Shown: positions 1 through 8,749 of the stretch, in pieces | Layout: the number at the start of each line of letters is the position of its first letter | Position numbering within the stretch: position 1 is the stretch's first letter | Assembly (NCBI GenBank): GCA_963722495.1 | Contig: CAVRND010000008.1 | Span: 124,001 to 188,000, forward strand | Direction: 5' to 3' | Source of the DNA: Hyphomicrobium_A sp963722495 | GTDB lineage: Bacteria > Pseudomonadota > Alphaproteobacteria > Rhizobiales > Hyphomicrobiaceae | Length of the DNA: 64,000 bases | The notes under the pieces: model-generated | Seen by the model: the letters and a program-made list of their open reading frames with translations, nothing else | Database searches by the model: none | Told to the model about the DNA's origin: nothing | Made by a program: the position numbers and the translations under genes

Positions 1-363
1 GAAGCCGGCGATGACGAACGAGGCCGCGTAGAGATAGAGCGTCACGCCGACGTGAGTCATCGTCGCGCCGATATCGAGCGAGAAGGTCGCCGCGAGCACG
101 GCGCAGGCGCCGGCGACGAGCCACAAGGCGCCGTAAGCGAAGATCACCCGATTGAAGGCGACAAGGCCGATGACGGGCAGCAGCACGGTGAGGCCGATGC
201 TCAGCGCATCGACCGGCGCCGGCTCGGTGAATACGATGCCGCTGACCGCGAAGGTGAACGCCACGGCGGCCAAGGCGAGCCAGGTGACGAGGCTCCGCCG
301 ACCGGTCCGGCGCTCACCGCGCGCGGCCGCAAAGCTCTCAGATCCTGCGGCAATGGCCGTCAT
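1..363 (-). CDS. Membrane protein, N-terminal part, O-antigen polymerase/ligase-like (runs off left edge)
   Basis: The frame is open from an ATG at 361-363 to the left edge, giving the first 121 residues. After a charged N-terminus of about 22 residues come at least three hydrophobic segments (residues about 25-40, 53-75 and 80-95) and the start of a fourth. That layout and the position directly after a priming sugar transferase fit a Wzy/WaaL-type polymerase or ligase of an exopolysaccharide locus. This is inferred from context, because the diagnostic C-terminal part is outside the window. It starts 27 bases after the stop of the transferase gene on the same strand, so the two are probably co-transcribed. 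Confidence 0.6.
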   Translation of the reverse strand, partial: MTAIAAGSESFAAARGERRTGRRSLVTWLALAAVAFTFAVSGIVFTEPAPVDALSIGLTVLLPVIGLVAFNRVIFAYGALWLVAGACAVLAATFSLDIGATMTHVGVTLYLYAASFVIAGF

Positions 364-390
364 CGACACCGGTCCCTGCGAAGGCCGCTC

Positions 391-1941
391 TCAGTAGGCG
401 TTCTCGGACTTCAATAGCGCGAACGGCGTCTTCAGCAGGATGTAAGTGTCGAGCAGCAGCGACCAGTTCTCGATATAGTAAATGTCGCATTCAACGCGCT
501 TCTGAATCTTCTCGGGAGTGTCGGTTTCACCGCGCCAGCCGTTGATTTGTGCCCAACCCGTTATTCCGGGTTTCACTTTGTGACGCGCGAAATATCCATC
601 GACGACCTCGTCGTAGAGGTCGCCGGCGGCCTTCGCCTCGAGGGCGTGCGGACGCGGGCCGACGAGCGACAGGTTGCCGATGATGACGTTGAATAGCTGC
701 GGCAGCTCATCGAGGCTGGTCTTGCGGATGAAACGGCCGACGCGGGTGACGCGCGGGTCGTCCTTGGTGACGAGCTTGGACGCGGTCGCGTCGCAGCGAT
801 CGGTGTACATCGAGCGGAACTTGAACACCTCGACCAGCTCGTTGTTGAAGCCGTAGCGCTTCTGGCGGAACAGTACCGGACCGCGGCTGTCGAGCTTGAT
901 GGCTGCGGCGACGGCGAGCATGACGGGCGAAAGGAAGAATAGCGCCAGCATGCCGACGATCTTGTCGAACGCCCACTTGGTCACCGAGCCCCAGTCGGCG
1001 ATCGGCTTCTCGAGCAGGTCGATCATGGCAACGTTGCCGATGCGCGAGTAGGTCCCGGGCGTGAAGCGAAGCTCGCTGGCGCGGGCCGGCAGCTTGACCT
1101 CGGCCGGCAGGACGGCGAGTGCGCGCGTCACTTCGAGCACACGCTTCTCGGCGGTGATCGGCAGGGCGACGATGACGAGGTCGAGGCGTGAAGTGCGGGC
1201 CGCGGAGACGAGCTGCTTCAGGCCGCCGAGGCGCGGGTAGCCGGCGATGACGCGATCGACGCGGTCGTCGCCGCGGTCGTCGAACACGCCCATGATGCGG
1301 ACGTCGCTGTCGACGTCGACCTCGAGCTCGCCGATCAGCTTCTCGGAGATGGCGCCGCCGCCGTAGATGGCGGCACGGCGATAGAGACGGCCCTGCTGCG
1401 TCCAGCGGCGCACGAAGCTGGCGACCACGAGGCGCTCGGCCAGGATCACGACGATGCCGGCGGCGTACCAGGCGGCGAACCATACGCGCGAGAATTCTTG
1501 GCCGGCCTTGAAGAAGAACACGCCGGCGAGCAGCAGTGCGAACGCGCCTGTCCAGGCCAGAAGCACGCGCGGCATCTGGCGGATGAAGGAAGTGAACGTT
1601 GCCTGCGAGTAAAGGCCGAGCAGGTCGAAGCCGGCAACGGTCACGACCGCCGTCATAGCGATGGCGATCATGTAGTAGGTGCTGCCGATGACCACCGGCT
1701 CGTCGACGTAGAACGCGGCGACGGCGAAGCCGACGAGGCAGATGATGCCGATGTCGCAAGCGCGCACGGCGCCGCGGATGACCACCATCGACATCAGGCG
1801 CGTCTTGTCCTCGATGCGGAAATCGGCAAGGCGCGGCACTTTGCGCGCGATGCTTCCCTGCACCGTTTGGGGGACTGAGGCTTGGCCAACGTTGAGCATT
1901 TCGACTGGGATCCGGTGACTGTGACGCGTAAGACTGCCCAT
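391..1941 (-). CDS. Undecaprenyl-phosphate sugar-1-phosphate transferase (WcaJ/ExoY-type priming glycosyltransferase)
   Basis: A 516-residue membrane enzyme that would start polysaccharide repeat units by transferring hexose-1-phosphate to undecaprenyl phosphate at the inner membrane. Four hydrophobic segments lie at about residues 60-165, then a Rossmann-like CoA-binding_3 region (YGGGAISEKLIGEL), then another hydrophobic stretch before the bacterial sugar-transferase domain. That domain carries the family motifs LFRQKRYGFNN, VFKFRSMYTD, KTSLDELPQLFNV and LSLVGPRPHA. The full-length five-segment form matches WcaJ/PssY-type proteins rather than the short ExoY type. Internal ATGs leave the exact start open. 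The sugar, glucose or galactose, cannot be told from sequence. Confidence 0.93.
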   Translation of the reverse strand: MGSLTRHSHRIPVEMLNVGQASVPQTVQGSIARKVPRLADFRIEDKTRLMSMVVIRGAVRACDIGIICLVGFAVAAFYVDEPVVIGSTYYMIAIAMTAVVTVAGFDLLGLYSQATFTSFIRQMPRVLLAWTGAFALLLAGVFFFKAGQEFSRVWFAAWYAAGIVVILAERLVVASFVRRWTQQGRLYRRAAIYGGGAISEKLIGELEVDVDSDVRIMGVFDDRGDDRVDRVIAGYPRLGGLKQLVSAARTSRLDLVIVALPITAEKRVLEVTRALAVLPAEVKLPARASELRFTPGTYSRIGNVAMIDLLEKPIADWGSVTKWAFDKIVGMLALFFLSPVMLAVAAAIKLDSRGPVLFRQKRYGFNNELVEVFKFRSMYTDRCDATASKLVTKDDPRVTRVGRFIRKTSLDELPQLFNVIIGNLSLVGPRPHALEAKAAGDLYDEVVDGYFARHKVKPGITGWAQINGWRGETDTPEKIQKRVECDIYYIENWSLLLDTYILLKTPFALLKSENAY

Positions 1942-2008
1942 ACGAACGCAGACATCGTGCCACTGCGCCGGAGAGGCGCCGTTCGGTTGGTAAGCCTTTC
2001 AGTTAAGG

Positions 2009-3144
2009 TTAGCGGCCGAGGCGCTCGGCGTAGAAGGCCAGCACTTCGCCGGCCGCGCGTTCGACCGTGAAGCGCTCGGCAACCGCCGCTTTCAGGCGCA
2101 TCGCGCGTTCTTTTGCGGCCTTCGGTGCGTCGAGGAAGCCTTGCATGGCGGCTCGCCAGCACGTCGACGTCGCCTGGAATCATCAACGGCGTGTCGGTGC
2201 CGTTAACGATTTCCGGTATGCCGCCGACGTCGGTCGCCAGCAGCGGCATGGCCGAGGCGGCCGCTTCCAGGACAATGTAGGGCATGCTTTCGGCCCGCGA
2301 TGGGACAACCAGACAGCGGCCGAGAGGGAAGGCGTCGCGTGCCGGCATGGCGCCCGGAAACACTGATGCGGTCGCCGAGCCCCAGACTCGCCGGCCATGG
2401 TCTGGATGGCAGAAGCGTCGGGTCCGGCTCCGACGATGACGGCCCGAACCGGTTGCGTCGCCGCGATCTTGCGCCAGAGCCTGCAGCAGCACGTCGACGC
2501 CCTTGAGCTGGCGCAGCTCGCCGATGAAGAGGAAGTCGGCGGCGTCGGCATTGGGCTGGTGGGGCGCGAAATCTCCCGCCTGCAGGGCGTTGGTGATCAC
2601 CCGCTCGGGAACGCGCCCGGCGCCGACGCGCTTGTTGTAAACGCGGCGGATGAAGTCGCTCTCGAAGATCAGCCCGTCGGTGTAGCGGGCGAGAAATTTT
2701 TCGATCGCCGTGTAGATGAGACCCTGCGCGAGGCGAGGGGGTAATGCAGGCTGCCGCCGTGCGGGTGTGTAGAACGTCGCGACGTTACGGCCTTCGCTGC
2801 GCAGATCACGTTCTGCGAGCCGCGCGTAGGCGCCGCCCTTCGCGCCATGGCCATGCAACACGTCGGCGCGCAACTCACGCGCCCGTATCGCGAACGGCGC
2901 GGCTGGTCGCCAAATCGCCTGGGCCCGGGCGGCGTCCCATCGGAATGCGCGTGATGCCGAGGTTCAGATGCGTGGCGGCCTTGGCGAGCCGGCTCTCGGT
3001 CAGCGCATCGGCAATCGTTGAATCGATGATGTAGCCGACGTCATGCCCACGCGCGGCCTGCTCGCCGCTCAGATCGAGAACGTGGCGAAAGAGGCCGCCG
3101 ACCGGCGCGCGAAAGCAATGGAGGATACGCAGACGCTCGGTCAC
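2009..3144 (-). CDS. Family 4 glycosyltransferase, interrupted by several frameshifts
   Basis: Reading across frames gives one protein of about 378 residues, normal for a GT4 (group 1) glycosyltransferase. The N-terminus has LRILHCFRAPVGGLFRHV. The middle has VLHGHGAKGG and TPHGGSLHY. The C-terminal half has AVIVGAGPDASAI and ESMPYIVLEAAASAMPLLATD. The frame ends AFYAERLGR and a TAA at 2009-2011. The frame changes near 2885, 2757, 2739, 2470, 2385, 2376 and 2172. The pair at 2757/2739 is repaired by CCC to CC and five C to six C; those at 2385 and 2376 by removing one G from a G run. This favours sequencing error over decay. It probably adds a sugar to the lipid-linked repeat unit. Confidence 0.85.
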
Positions 3145-3169
3145 ACCCGCTCTCGATGTTCACCTGCAA

Positions 3170-4038
3170 CTAGAAGAACCGCTCGTAAACGAAGACGGTG
3201 TCGCCGGGGCACAAGGTGTAATCGGCAGGAGCTTCGATTTGGTCAACGAGGGCGCCGAGTTTGCGGGTGATGCGGAACGAGCGATGGCTGGCGCGCTCGG
3301 TGTAGCCGCCACCGATCGCGATCGCCTGCTCGATCGTCATGCCCGACACGAACGGGTATTGGCCGGGCAGGCGCACCTCGCCGAGGATGAAGAACGGGCG
3401 GTTTTGCGCCACGTCCACGGTCACCTGCGGATCCTTGACGAACTCGCGACCGAGCTTGGCGGCGATGCTGTGCTCGAGGTCGACCGTGGTGCGTCCACGC
3501 GCACGCACCGAGCCGATGAGCGGAATGGCGATGTTGCCGATCTGATCGACCGTGTAGAGGCGCGACAGGTTGGGCTGTCCGTAGACGAACACCCGCAGCT
3601 TGTCGCCGGTGTCGAGGATGTACGGCTCAAAGCCGGTCGGGCCGCCTGACGGCCCGGCGCTGACGACCACGGCTGGGCCCCAGAGCATGGGGCCTGGCGG
3701 GGGTGCTGCAACCATGGGCGGCCCCATCGGCGCTGGCGAGACTGCCCGCTCGCCCGGATAGACGGCGGTTGCCCCAGTCGGCGACCTTGGTCGGCGCGGG
3801 CGTTTTGACCGTCGCCTCTTTTGGTGCGGTCTCCGTAACGGTGGTCGCGCTCCAGGCGGCGGCCTTCACCGGCTCGGCCGGATCGGCGCGCGGCCGGCGC
3901 CGGTGCGTCGGCGATGATGTCGACCGGCAGTACGCTCGTCAGCATGCTCAGGTCATCGAGGCCGGCCATATCGCCCTGTGCGCAGCCGCCAAGAAAGACG
4001 GCCGCGGCAGTCACGAGCGTTGCTAGGCGAATGGACAT
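3170..4038 (-). CDS. Polysaccharide export outer-membrane lipoprotein (Wza/ExoF-like), frameshifted
   Basis: The start at 4038 gives a lipoprotein signal peptide with lipobox LGGC (VTAAAVFLGGCAQG). A proline-rich linker follows, then the Poly_export domain (YILDTGDKLRVFVYGQPNLS, IPLIGSVRARG) and an SLBB-type stretch (FFILGEVRLPGQYPF, IEQAIAIGGGYTERA). The protein ends VYERFF. Frame changes near 3890 and 3770 sit in the low-complexity linker; bridging them gives about 290 residues, usual for short Wza-type proteins. It would form the outer-membrane channel for the polymer, working with the co-polymerase encoded divergently at 4187. The lipobox start leaves little doubt about the N-terminus. 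Confidence 0.88.
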
Positions 4039-4186
4039 GGATCAGGAGCCGGAGCGAATGGGTTCGACGCATGTTCAATGTGCGGTCCGACCAGTTAACA
4101 AATGCTAAGCGCGTGTCCGACTTCTGGACGCTTAATGAAATCGCAACCCGACAGCGCTCTAATTTGACGCAACCATTAGGTCTCCT
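4039..4186. promoter_or_regulatory. Divergent promoter region between export lipoprotein and co-polymerase genes
   Basis: This 148-base gap separates two divergently transcribed exopolysaccharide genes and so must hold both promoters. It is visibly more AT-rich than the flanking genes. I see no convincing -35/-10 pair or operator and no open frame of note. Confidence 0.4.
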
Positions 4187-6319
4187 TTGAGCGGCAAGCT
4201 GTCCATGACTACCGCCTCCCCCGACGACATCGACATCTCCAGCGTATGGCGCGCTCTGCGCCGGGCGCTCCCGAAGCTCATATTGCTGAGCCTTGTGGCG
4301 GGTGGCATCGCCTACGCCGTGCTGTCGTCGTTCCCTCCGCGCTACACATCGGAAGCGCAGATCGAGGTCGTAGTCCCCAAGGACGGCAGTGACCGCTCGT
4401 TCAATTCGGTCACAGCGCGCCTCGACAAGGAAGCGATCAACACGCATCTGCGGTCGCTGATGTCGCCGGACCTCGCCCTGCAAATCATCAAGGAGGAGAA
4501 GCTCGCTTCAAATCCAGAGTTCAACGAAGCGCTGCAGCCGCCGAGCAAGCTCGATCGCGTCTTGAAGATGTTCGACGTCGGCAACGGCCAAGAGGAGAGC
4601 GAGCAGGATCGCGTCTTGAAAGCGTTCTTCAAGCGTCTGGAGGTCTATTCGCCGAAGGAAAGCCGCGTCATCGGCATCCGCTTTACCTCCGACGACCCGA
4701 AGCTTGCCGCCGACGTGGCGAACCGCCTCGCCGAGACCTACAGGACCATGCTGGCGGCGCGCAGCCTCTCGCAGACAGATGATGTCCAGAACGCGCTGCA
4801 GCCGAAGATCGACAAGCTCGAAAAGGAGGTCGCCGAGGCCGAGGCGGCGGTCGAGCACTTCCGCGCCCAAGCGAACATTTTCAAAGGCGGCACCAGCAAT
4901 ACCGGCCTCAATCAGCAGCAGCTTGGCGACATCACGACCGAGCTGACGCGCGCGCAAGCCGCCCGCGGCGAAGCTGACGCGCGCGCCCAATCGGTGCGCG
5001 AGATGGTGCGTGCTGGCACCTCGGAGTCGTTGCCCGACGTGCAGCGTTCCCCGCTCATCCAAAATCTCGTGCAGCAGCGCGTGCGCGTCGAGCGCCAGAT
5101 CTCCGAATTGTCGGCGACCTTGCTTCCGGCCCATCCGCGCATGCGCCAGTTGCGCGCCGACCTCGACGGCCTGCAGCGGCAGATCAAGAGCGAGGTCGGC
5201 AAGATCGTCGAAGGCGTAGAAAAGAGCGCCTCCATCGCCGCCGCGCGCGAAGCATCCGTGCGTCAGAGCCTCGACCAGATGAAGAAGCAGGTTTCCGGCA
5301 CCGGCAACGACGAAGTGCAGCTGCGCCAGCTCGAAGCGACCGCCAAGTCCAAGCGCGCCGAACTCGACCGCCTGCAAGCCCGCTTCGAAGCCAACCGTCT
5401 CAATGCCGATCGCCGCGCCGTGCCGATCGAGGCGCAGATCGTCTCGCTAGCGCGCCCAACGAGCGTGCCGAGCTTCCCCAAGCCGCTTCCCTATTCCGCC
5501 CTCGTTTCCATGGCGACGCTGCTGTTCGGCATCGCCATCGTCATCACCAAGGCGCTGTTCACCGCTGCGCGCGCTCCGGCGCATCCGCAAATGGCGGCGA
5601 AGGAGAGCGTCTCGGCCGCGCGCAGGTTTGTGGCGCCGGCCTTTGCCCCCGGGTCTGCTGGCGTGCACGTGGTGTACTCGGTGGCCGACCTCGCGCATCA
5701 CCTCGTTTCGCAGCCCCAGGACATCGGCGGCTTCCGTACCCTTATGACGGGTGCAACCGACCAGGTGGACGCCGCCACCGAGGCGATCGAACTCGTCAAG
5801 GCGATGGCCGAGGCGGGCGCCGACGTCATGCTCGTCGACTGGAGCCCGGAAGGCCACGGCATCGCCGAGCAGATGGGCGCCAATCCCCGCGCCGGCCTCA
5901 ACGAACTGCTGCAGGGACGGGCGAAATTCGAGGATGTCGTCACGCGCGTCCCCGGCAGCGGCGCGCATTTCATCCCGGCCGGCACCGCGGTTCTCGATCG
6001 CGATACGCTGCTCGATCCGGACCAGCTCAACCTGACGCTCGACGCGCTCGACACCGCCTACGACCACATCGTCATCGTGGCGCGCAACGATGTCGCTCAT
6101 GCGCTGTTCGAGGCAATCCTCGGACGCTTCGACGCCGGCATCATCGTCAGCGAGCCCAAGCGCCGCAGCGCGACTCCGGACATGCCCGGTACGTTCCTCG
6201 GCTTCGAGGTCGCCGACATCGAGCTGTTCCGTCTCGAGCGTCCTAAATCGGACCAGCTTGCGCGCGAGCGCCTGGCGCGTCTCACGTCGAAGGGGCATCT
6301 CGAAGCGCGCGCCGGCTGA
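4187..6319 (+). CDS. Wzc-like polysaccharide co-polymerase with degenerate kinase domain
   Basis: An inner-membrane chain-length determinant of about 710 residues. The Wzz domain covers residues about 10-110, with a membrane segment (LILLSLVAGGIAYAVL). A long charged coiled-coil region (about 190-400) is followed by the second membrane segment after PKPLPYSA. The C-terminal 200 residues align in layout with the BY-kinase (CpsD/Wzc) domain: LMTGATDQVDAATEAIELVK sits where Walker A should be and VMLVDWSPEG where Walker A' should be. No GKT/S and no C-terminal tyrosine cluster is present, so ATP binding looks lost. TTG at 4187 has AGG six bases upstream; the ATG at 4205 is the alternative start. 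Confidence 0.85.
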   Translation: MSGKLSMTTASPDDIDISSVWRALRRALPKLILLSLVAGGIAYAVLSSFPPRYTSEAQIEVVVPKDGSDRSFNSVTARLDKEAINTHLRSLMSPDLALQIIKEEKLASNPEFNEALQPPSKLDRVLKMFDVGNGQEESEQDRVLKAFFKRLEVYSPKESRVIGIRFTSDDPKLAADVANRLAETYRTMLAARSLSQTDDVQNALQPKIDKLEKEVAEAEAAVEHFRAQANIFKGGTSNTGLNQQQLGDITTELTRAQAARGEADARAQSVREMVRAGTSESLPDVQRSPLIQNLVQQRVRVERQISELSATLLPAHPRMRQLRADLDGLQRQIKSEVGKIVEGVEKSASIAAAREASVRQSLDQMKKQVSGTGNDEVQLRQLEATAKSKRAELDRLQARFEANRLNADRRAVPIEAQIVSLARPTSVPSFPKPLPYSALVSMATLLFGIAIVITKALFTAARAPAHPQMAAKESVSAARRFVAPAFAPGSAGVHVVYSVADLAHHLVSQPQDIGGFRTLMTGATDQVDAATEAIELVKAMAEAGADVMLVDWSPEGHGIAEQMGANPRAGLNELLQGRAKFEDVVTRVPGSGAHFIPAGTAVLDRDTLLDPDQLNLTLDALDTAYDHIVIVARNDVAHALFEAILGRFDAGIIVSEPKRRSATPDMPGTFLGFEVADIELFRLERPKSDQLARERLARLTSKGHLEARAG

Positions 6320-6457
6320 TCGCCGACGCAGCGGCGCCCGGTTTAAGGGGCCGTTAGCCAAGGCGGCGATTTGGCCGACTACCTGCGCTCCGTCGATGAT
6401 GCGCTCGCAAGAATATTGCAGGACAGTCGCGTCACGCACTTCGACGGATGGGAGCAG

Positions 6458-7525
6458 ATGAGCAGGCGATCGACGGCCCTACTCAAGACCGCATTGGCGG
6501 CCGTGCACTATTCGGGTGCGGGCAACTTTCTGGCGCCGTACACGCGCGGCGCCGGCGTTATATTCATGCTGCACCACGTCGATCCGACGCCGCCGCAGCC
6601 GTTCGAGCCCAACCGCATTCTGAAGGTGACGCCCGATTTCCTCGACGAGGTCCTGCGCGAGGTGATCGAGGCGGGCTTCGACGTCATCCCGCTCGACCAG
6701 GTGCGCGAGCGACTGGCGAACGCCGACGTCGAGAAGCCGTTCGCCTGCTTCACGCTCGACGACGGCTATCGCGACAACCGCGTTCACGCGTATCCCGTCT
6801 TTCGCCGCCACGGCGCGCCCTTCACGATTTACGTGCCGAGCGATTTCGCCGACGGCAACGGCGATTTTTGGTGGCTCACGTTCGAGAAGGTCTTGCGGGC
6901 CGCGCCGCAGATCACCCTTCGCATGAACGGCGAGACGCGCCACTTCCGCCTGTCGACTCCGGCCGAGAAGGATGTGGCCTACCACGAGATCTACTGGTGG
7001 CTGCGTGCGCTTCCCGAGGGGCAGGCGCGCGCCGTCGTCGCCGAGCTTGCGGGCATCTACAATATCGACCCGGTTGCCGAGCATGCGGGCCTTGTCATGT
7101 CGTGGGACGAGCTGCGCGAGCTGGCTGAGGATCCTCTGGTCACCATCGGCGCTCACACGCGCGGTCACCATGCGCTCGCCAAGTTGAGCGATGGCGAAGC
7201 TCGCGCCGAAATGGCTGAGAGCATCGCCCGCGTCGAAAAGGAGCTCGGCCGTCCCTGCCGCCACTTCAGCTATCCTTACGGTTGCGCCAACAGCGCCGGG
7301 CCGCGCGAGTTCCGCCTCGCCGAAGAGCTGGGTCTGGAAACGGCCGTCACGACGCAAAAGGGGCTGCTCTACCCCGAGCACGCGCACGAGCTGACGGCGT
7401 TGCCGCGGCTGTCGCTCAACGGCGACTTCCAGGATTTACGCTACGTGAAGGCGCTTTTGTCGGGCGTCCCGTTCGCGGTGATGAACACGCTGCGGCGCTA
7501 TGCCGGCGCGGGTTCGCCCGCCTAG
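6458..7525 (+). CDS. Polysaccharide deacetylase (NodB/CE4 family)
   Basis: A 355-residue carbohydrate esterase 4 protein that would remove acetyl groups from polysaccharide, metal-dependent. The NodB core shows FTLDDGYRDN (metal-binding DD pair), the zinc-binding histidines in IGAHTRGHHAL, and the RxxSYPYG-like strand HFSYPYGCANS. The start at 6458 is preceded by GGGAG at proper distance. A TTG at 6371 would add 29 residues without family similarity. No signal peptide is obvious, so it may be cytoplasmic or use a non-cleaved anchor. It follows the co-polymerase gene by about 140 bases and is probably in the same operon, acting on the exported polymer or its precursor. Confidence 0.88.
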   Translation: MSRRSTALLKTALAAVHYSGAGNFLAPYTRGAGVIFMLHHVDPTPPQPFEPNRILKVTPDFLDEVLREVIEAGFDVIPLDQVRERLANADVEKPFACFTLDDGYRDNRVHAYPVFRRHGAPFTIYVPSDFADGNGDFWWLTFEKVLRAAPQITLRMNGETRHFRLSTPAEKDVAYHEIYWWLRALPEGQARAVVAELAGIYNIDPVAEHAGLVMSWDELRELAEDPLVTIGAHTRGHHALAKLSDGEARAEMAESIARVEKELGRPCRHFSYPYGCANSAGPREFRLAEELGLETAVTTQKGLLYPEHAHELTALPRLSLNGDFQDLRYVKALLSGVPFAVMNTLRRYAGAGSPA

Positions 7526-7581
7526 TGATGATCGAGAAATTCGCCACCATGGGGTGGCGAACTTCGGAATCGGGACACTAG
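7522..7581. repeat. CTAG-ended imperfect palindrome, copy 1
   Basis: A 60-base hairpin-forming element begins CTAGTG and ends CACTAG. Its core ATTCGCCACC pairs with GGTGGCGAA. The left arm carries GATCGAGAAATTCGCC and the right arm, read on the other strand, carries CCGATTCCGAAGTTCGCC. These two half-sites recur at 59072-59149 and 59163-59238. Its CTAG supplies the TAG stop of the deacetylase gene, so the repeat abuts the coding sequence and could act as a terminator for it. Confidence 0.75.
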
Positions 7582-7678
7582 GTCCTGCAGTGCAGCATCG
7601 ACCGCGGCGTTCGGCACCTTGATTGGCTCGCCTCCGGCCTTTATCACCCGCGCCAGAGTAGAGTAGGGGGCACGGGCC

Positions 7679-8749
7679 TTGGCCGTTTCCGCCACACACG
7701 ACGATGCGATTGCCGAGCCGGCCGGAAGCGGCGCCGTACGCGTCTGGCTGCTGCTGGTCGCGGCGCTGGTGTTCTGCATGATCGTCGTCGGCGGGGCGGT
7801 GCGCCTCACCGACAGCGGGCTTTCGATCACCGAATGGCAGCCGCTGCTGGGCGCCATTCCACCGCTCAACGAAGCCGACTGGCTGCTCGCGTTCGAGAAG
7901 TACAAGGCGATCCCCGAGTACGCGATCGTCAACGCCGGCATGTCGCTAGATGCATTCAAGGCGATCTACTGGTGGGAGTGGGCGCACCGTTTCCTCGGCC
8001 GCTTCATTGGCATCGCCTTTGCGCTGCCGTTCCTCGCCTTCTGGTTCATGGGCAAGCTGCGCGGCCGCTTTGCCTTGAAGTGTCTCGGCGTGCTGGCTCT
8101 GGGCGGCGTGCAGGGTGCCATCGGCTGGTACATGGTGAAGTCCGGTCTCGTCGATCGCATCGACGTCAGCCAGTATCGCCTGGCGCTGCACCTGCTCACC
8201 GCGTTCGCGCTGCTATCGCTGCTCGTTTGGCTGGCGCTCGACGCGGCGCCCTCCAGCGAGCGCGTCCGCCTGCTCACCGTCACGCTCGCGCAGCGCCGTA
8301 CGGCAATCGCGCTATTCCTGCTCGTCTTCGTGCAATCGGGGCTCGGAGCACTGGTCGCCGGACTGAAGGCGGGACTGACCTACAACACCTGGCCGCTGAT
8401 GGACGGCAAGCTCGTCCCGGACGGGCTCGGCTCGCAGTCGCCGTGGTATCTCAACTTCTTCGAGAACGTCACGACGGTGCAGTTCGACCATCGCCTCACC
8501 GGCTACGCGGTCGTCCTGCTCGCGATAGTGCACCTGGTGGCGCTGATCCGCTCGGCGGACGATGAGCGCGTCGTCAGATCGGCCGGCCTTCTGACGGCCT
8601 GCGTGCTGGCGCAGATGCTGATCGGCATCTGGACGCTGGTATCAGGCGTGCCGCTGGGCCTCGGCCTTGCGCATCAGGCCGGCGCGGCGGTCGTTATCGC
8701 CGCCGCCACGCTGCACCTGCACGCGATCACGCGGGCTGCCGCGCCTTAG
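7679..8749 (+). CDS. ctaA: Heme A synthase (COX15/CtaA)
   Basis: A 356-residue, eight-helix membrane enzyme that oxidises heme O to heme A for cytochrome aa3 oxidase. Conserved histidine motifs are all present: WWEWAHRFLGR, LALHLLTAF, VQFDHRLTGY and LGLAHQAGAA. The N-terminal strand VVGGAVRLTDSGLSITEW is typical of alphaproteobacterial type 2 COX15. It lacks the paired extracellular cysteines of the Bacillus type. The start is a TTG at 7679 preceded by AGGGGG; no in-frame ATG lies before the conserved region. Its last 23 bases overlap the 3' end of argC on the opposite strand. Confidence 0.95.
   Translation: MAVSATHDDAIAEPAGSGAVRVWLLLVAALVFCMIVVGGAVRLTDSGLSITEWQPLLGAIPPLNEADWLLAFEKYKAIPEYAIVNAGMSLDAFKAIYWWEWAHRFLGRFIGIAFALPFLAFWFMGKLRGRFALKCLGVLALGGVQGAIGWYMVKSGLVDRIDVSQYRLALHLLTAFALLSLLVWLALDAAPSSERVRLLTVTLAQRRTAIALFLLVFVQSGLGALVAGLKAGLTYNTWPLMDGKLVPDGLGSQSPWYLNFFENVTTVQFDHRLTGYAVVLLAIVHLVALIRSADDERVVRSAGLLTACVLAQMLIGIWTLVSGVPLGLGLAHQAGAAVVIAAATLHLHAITRAAAP

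Noticed and set aside
2009..3144. Glycosyltransferase as a true pseudogene
   Set aside because: Several breaks are repaired by changing one base in a homopolymer, two of them compensate within 20 bases, and the reconstructed protein keeps all motifs, so sequence error is more likely.
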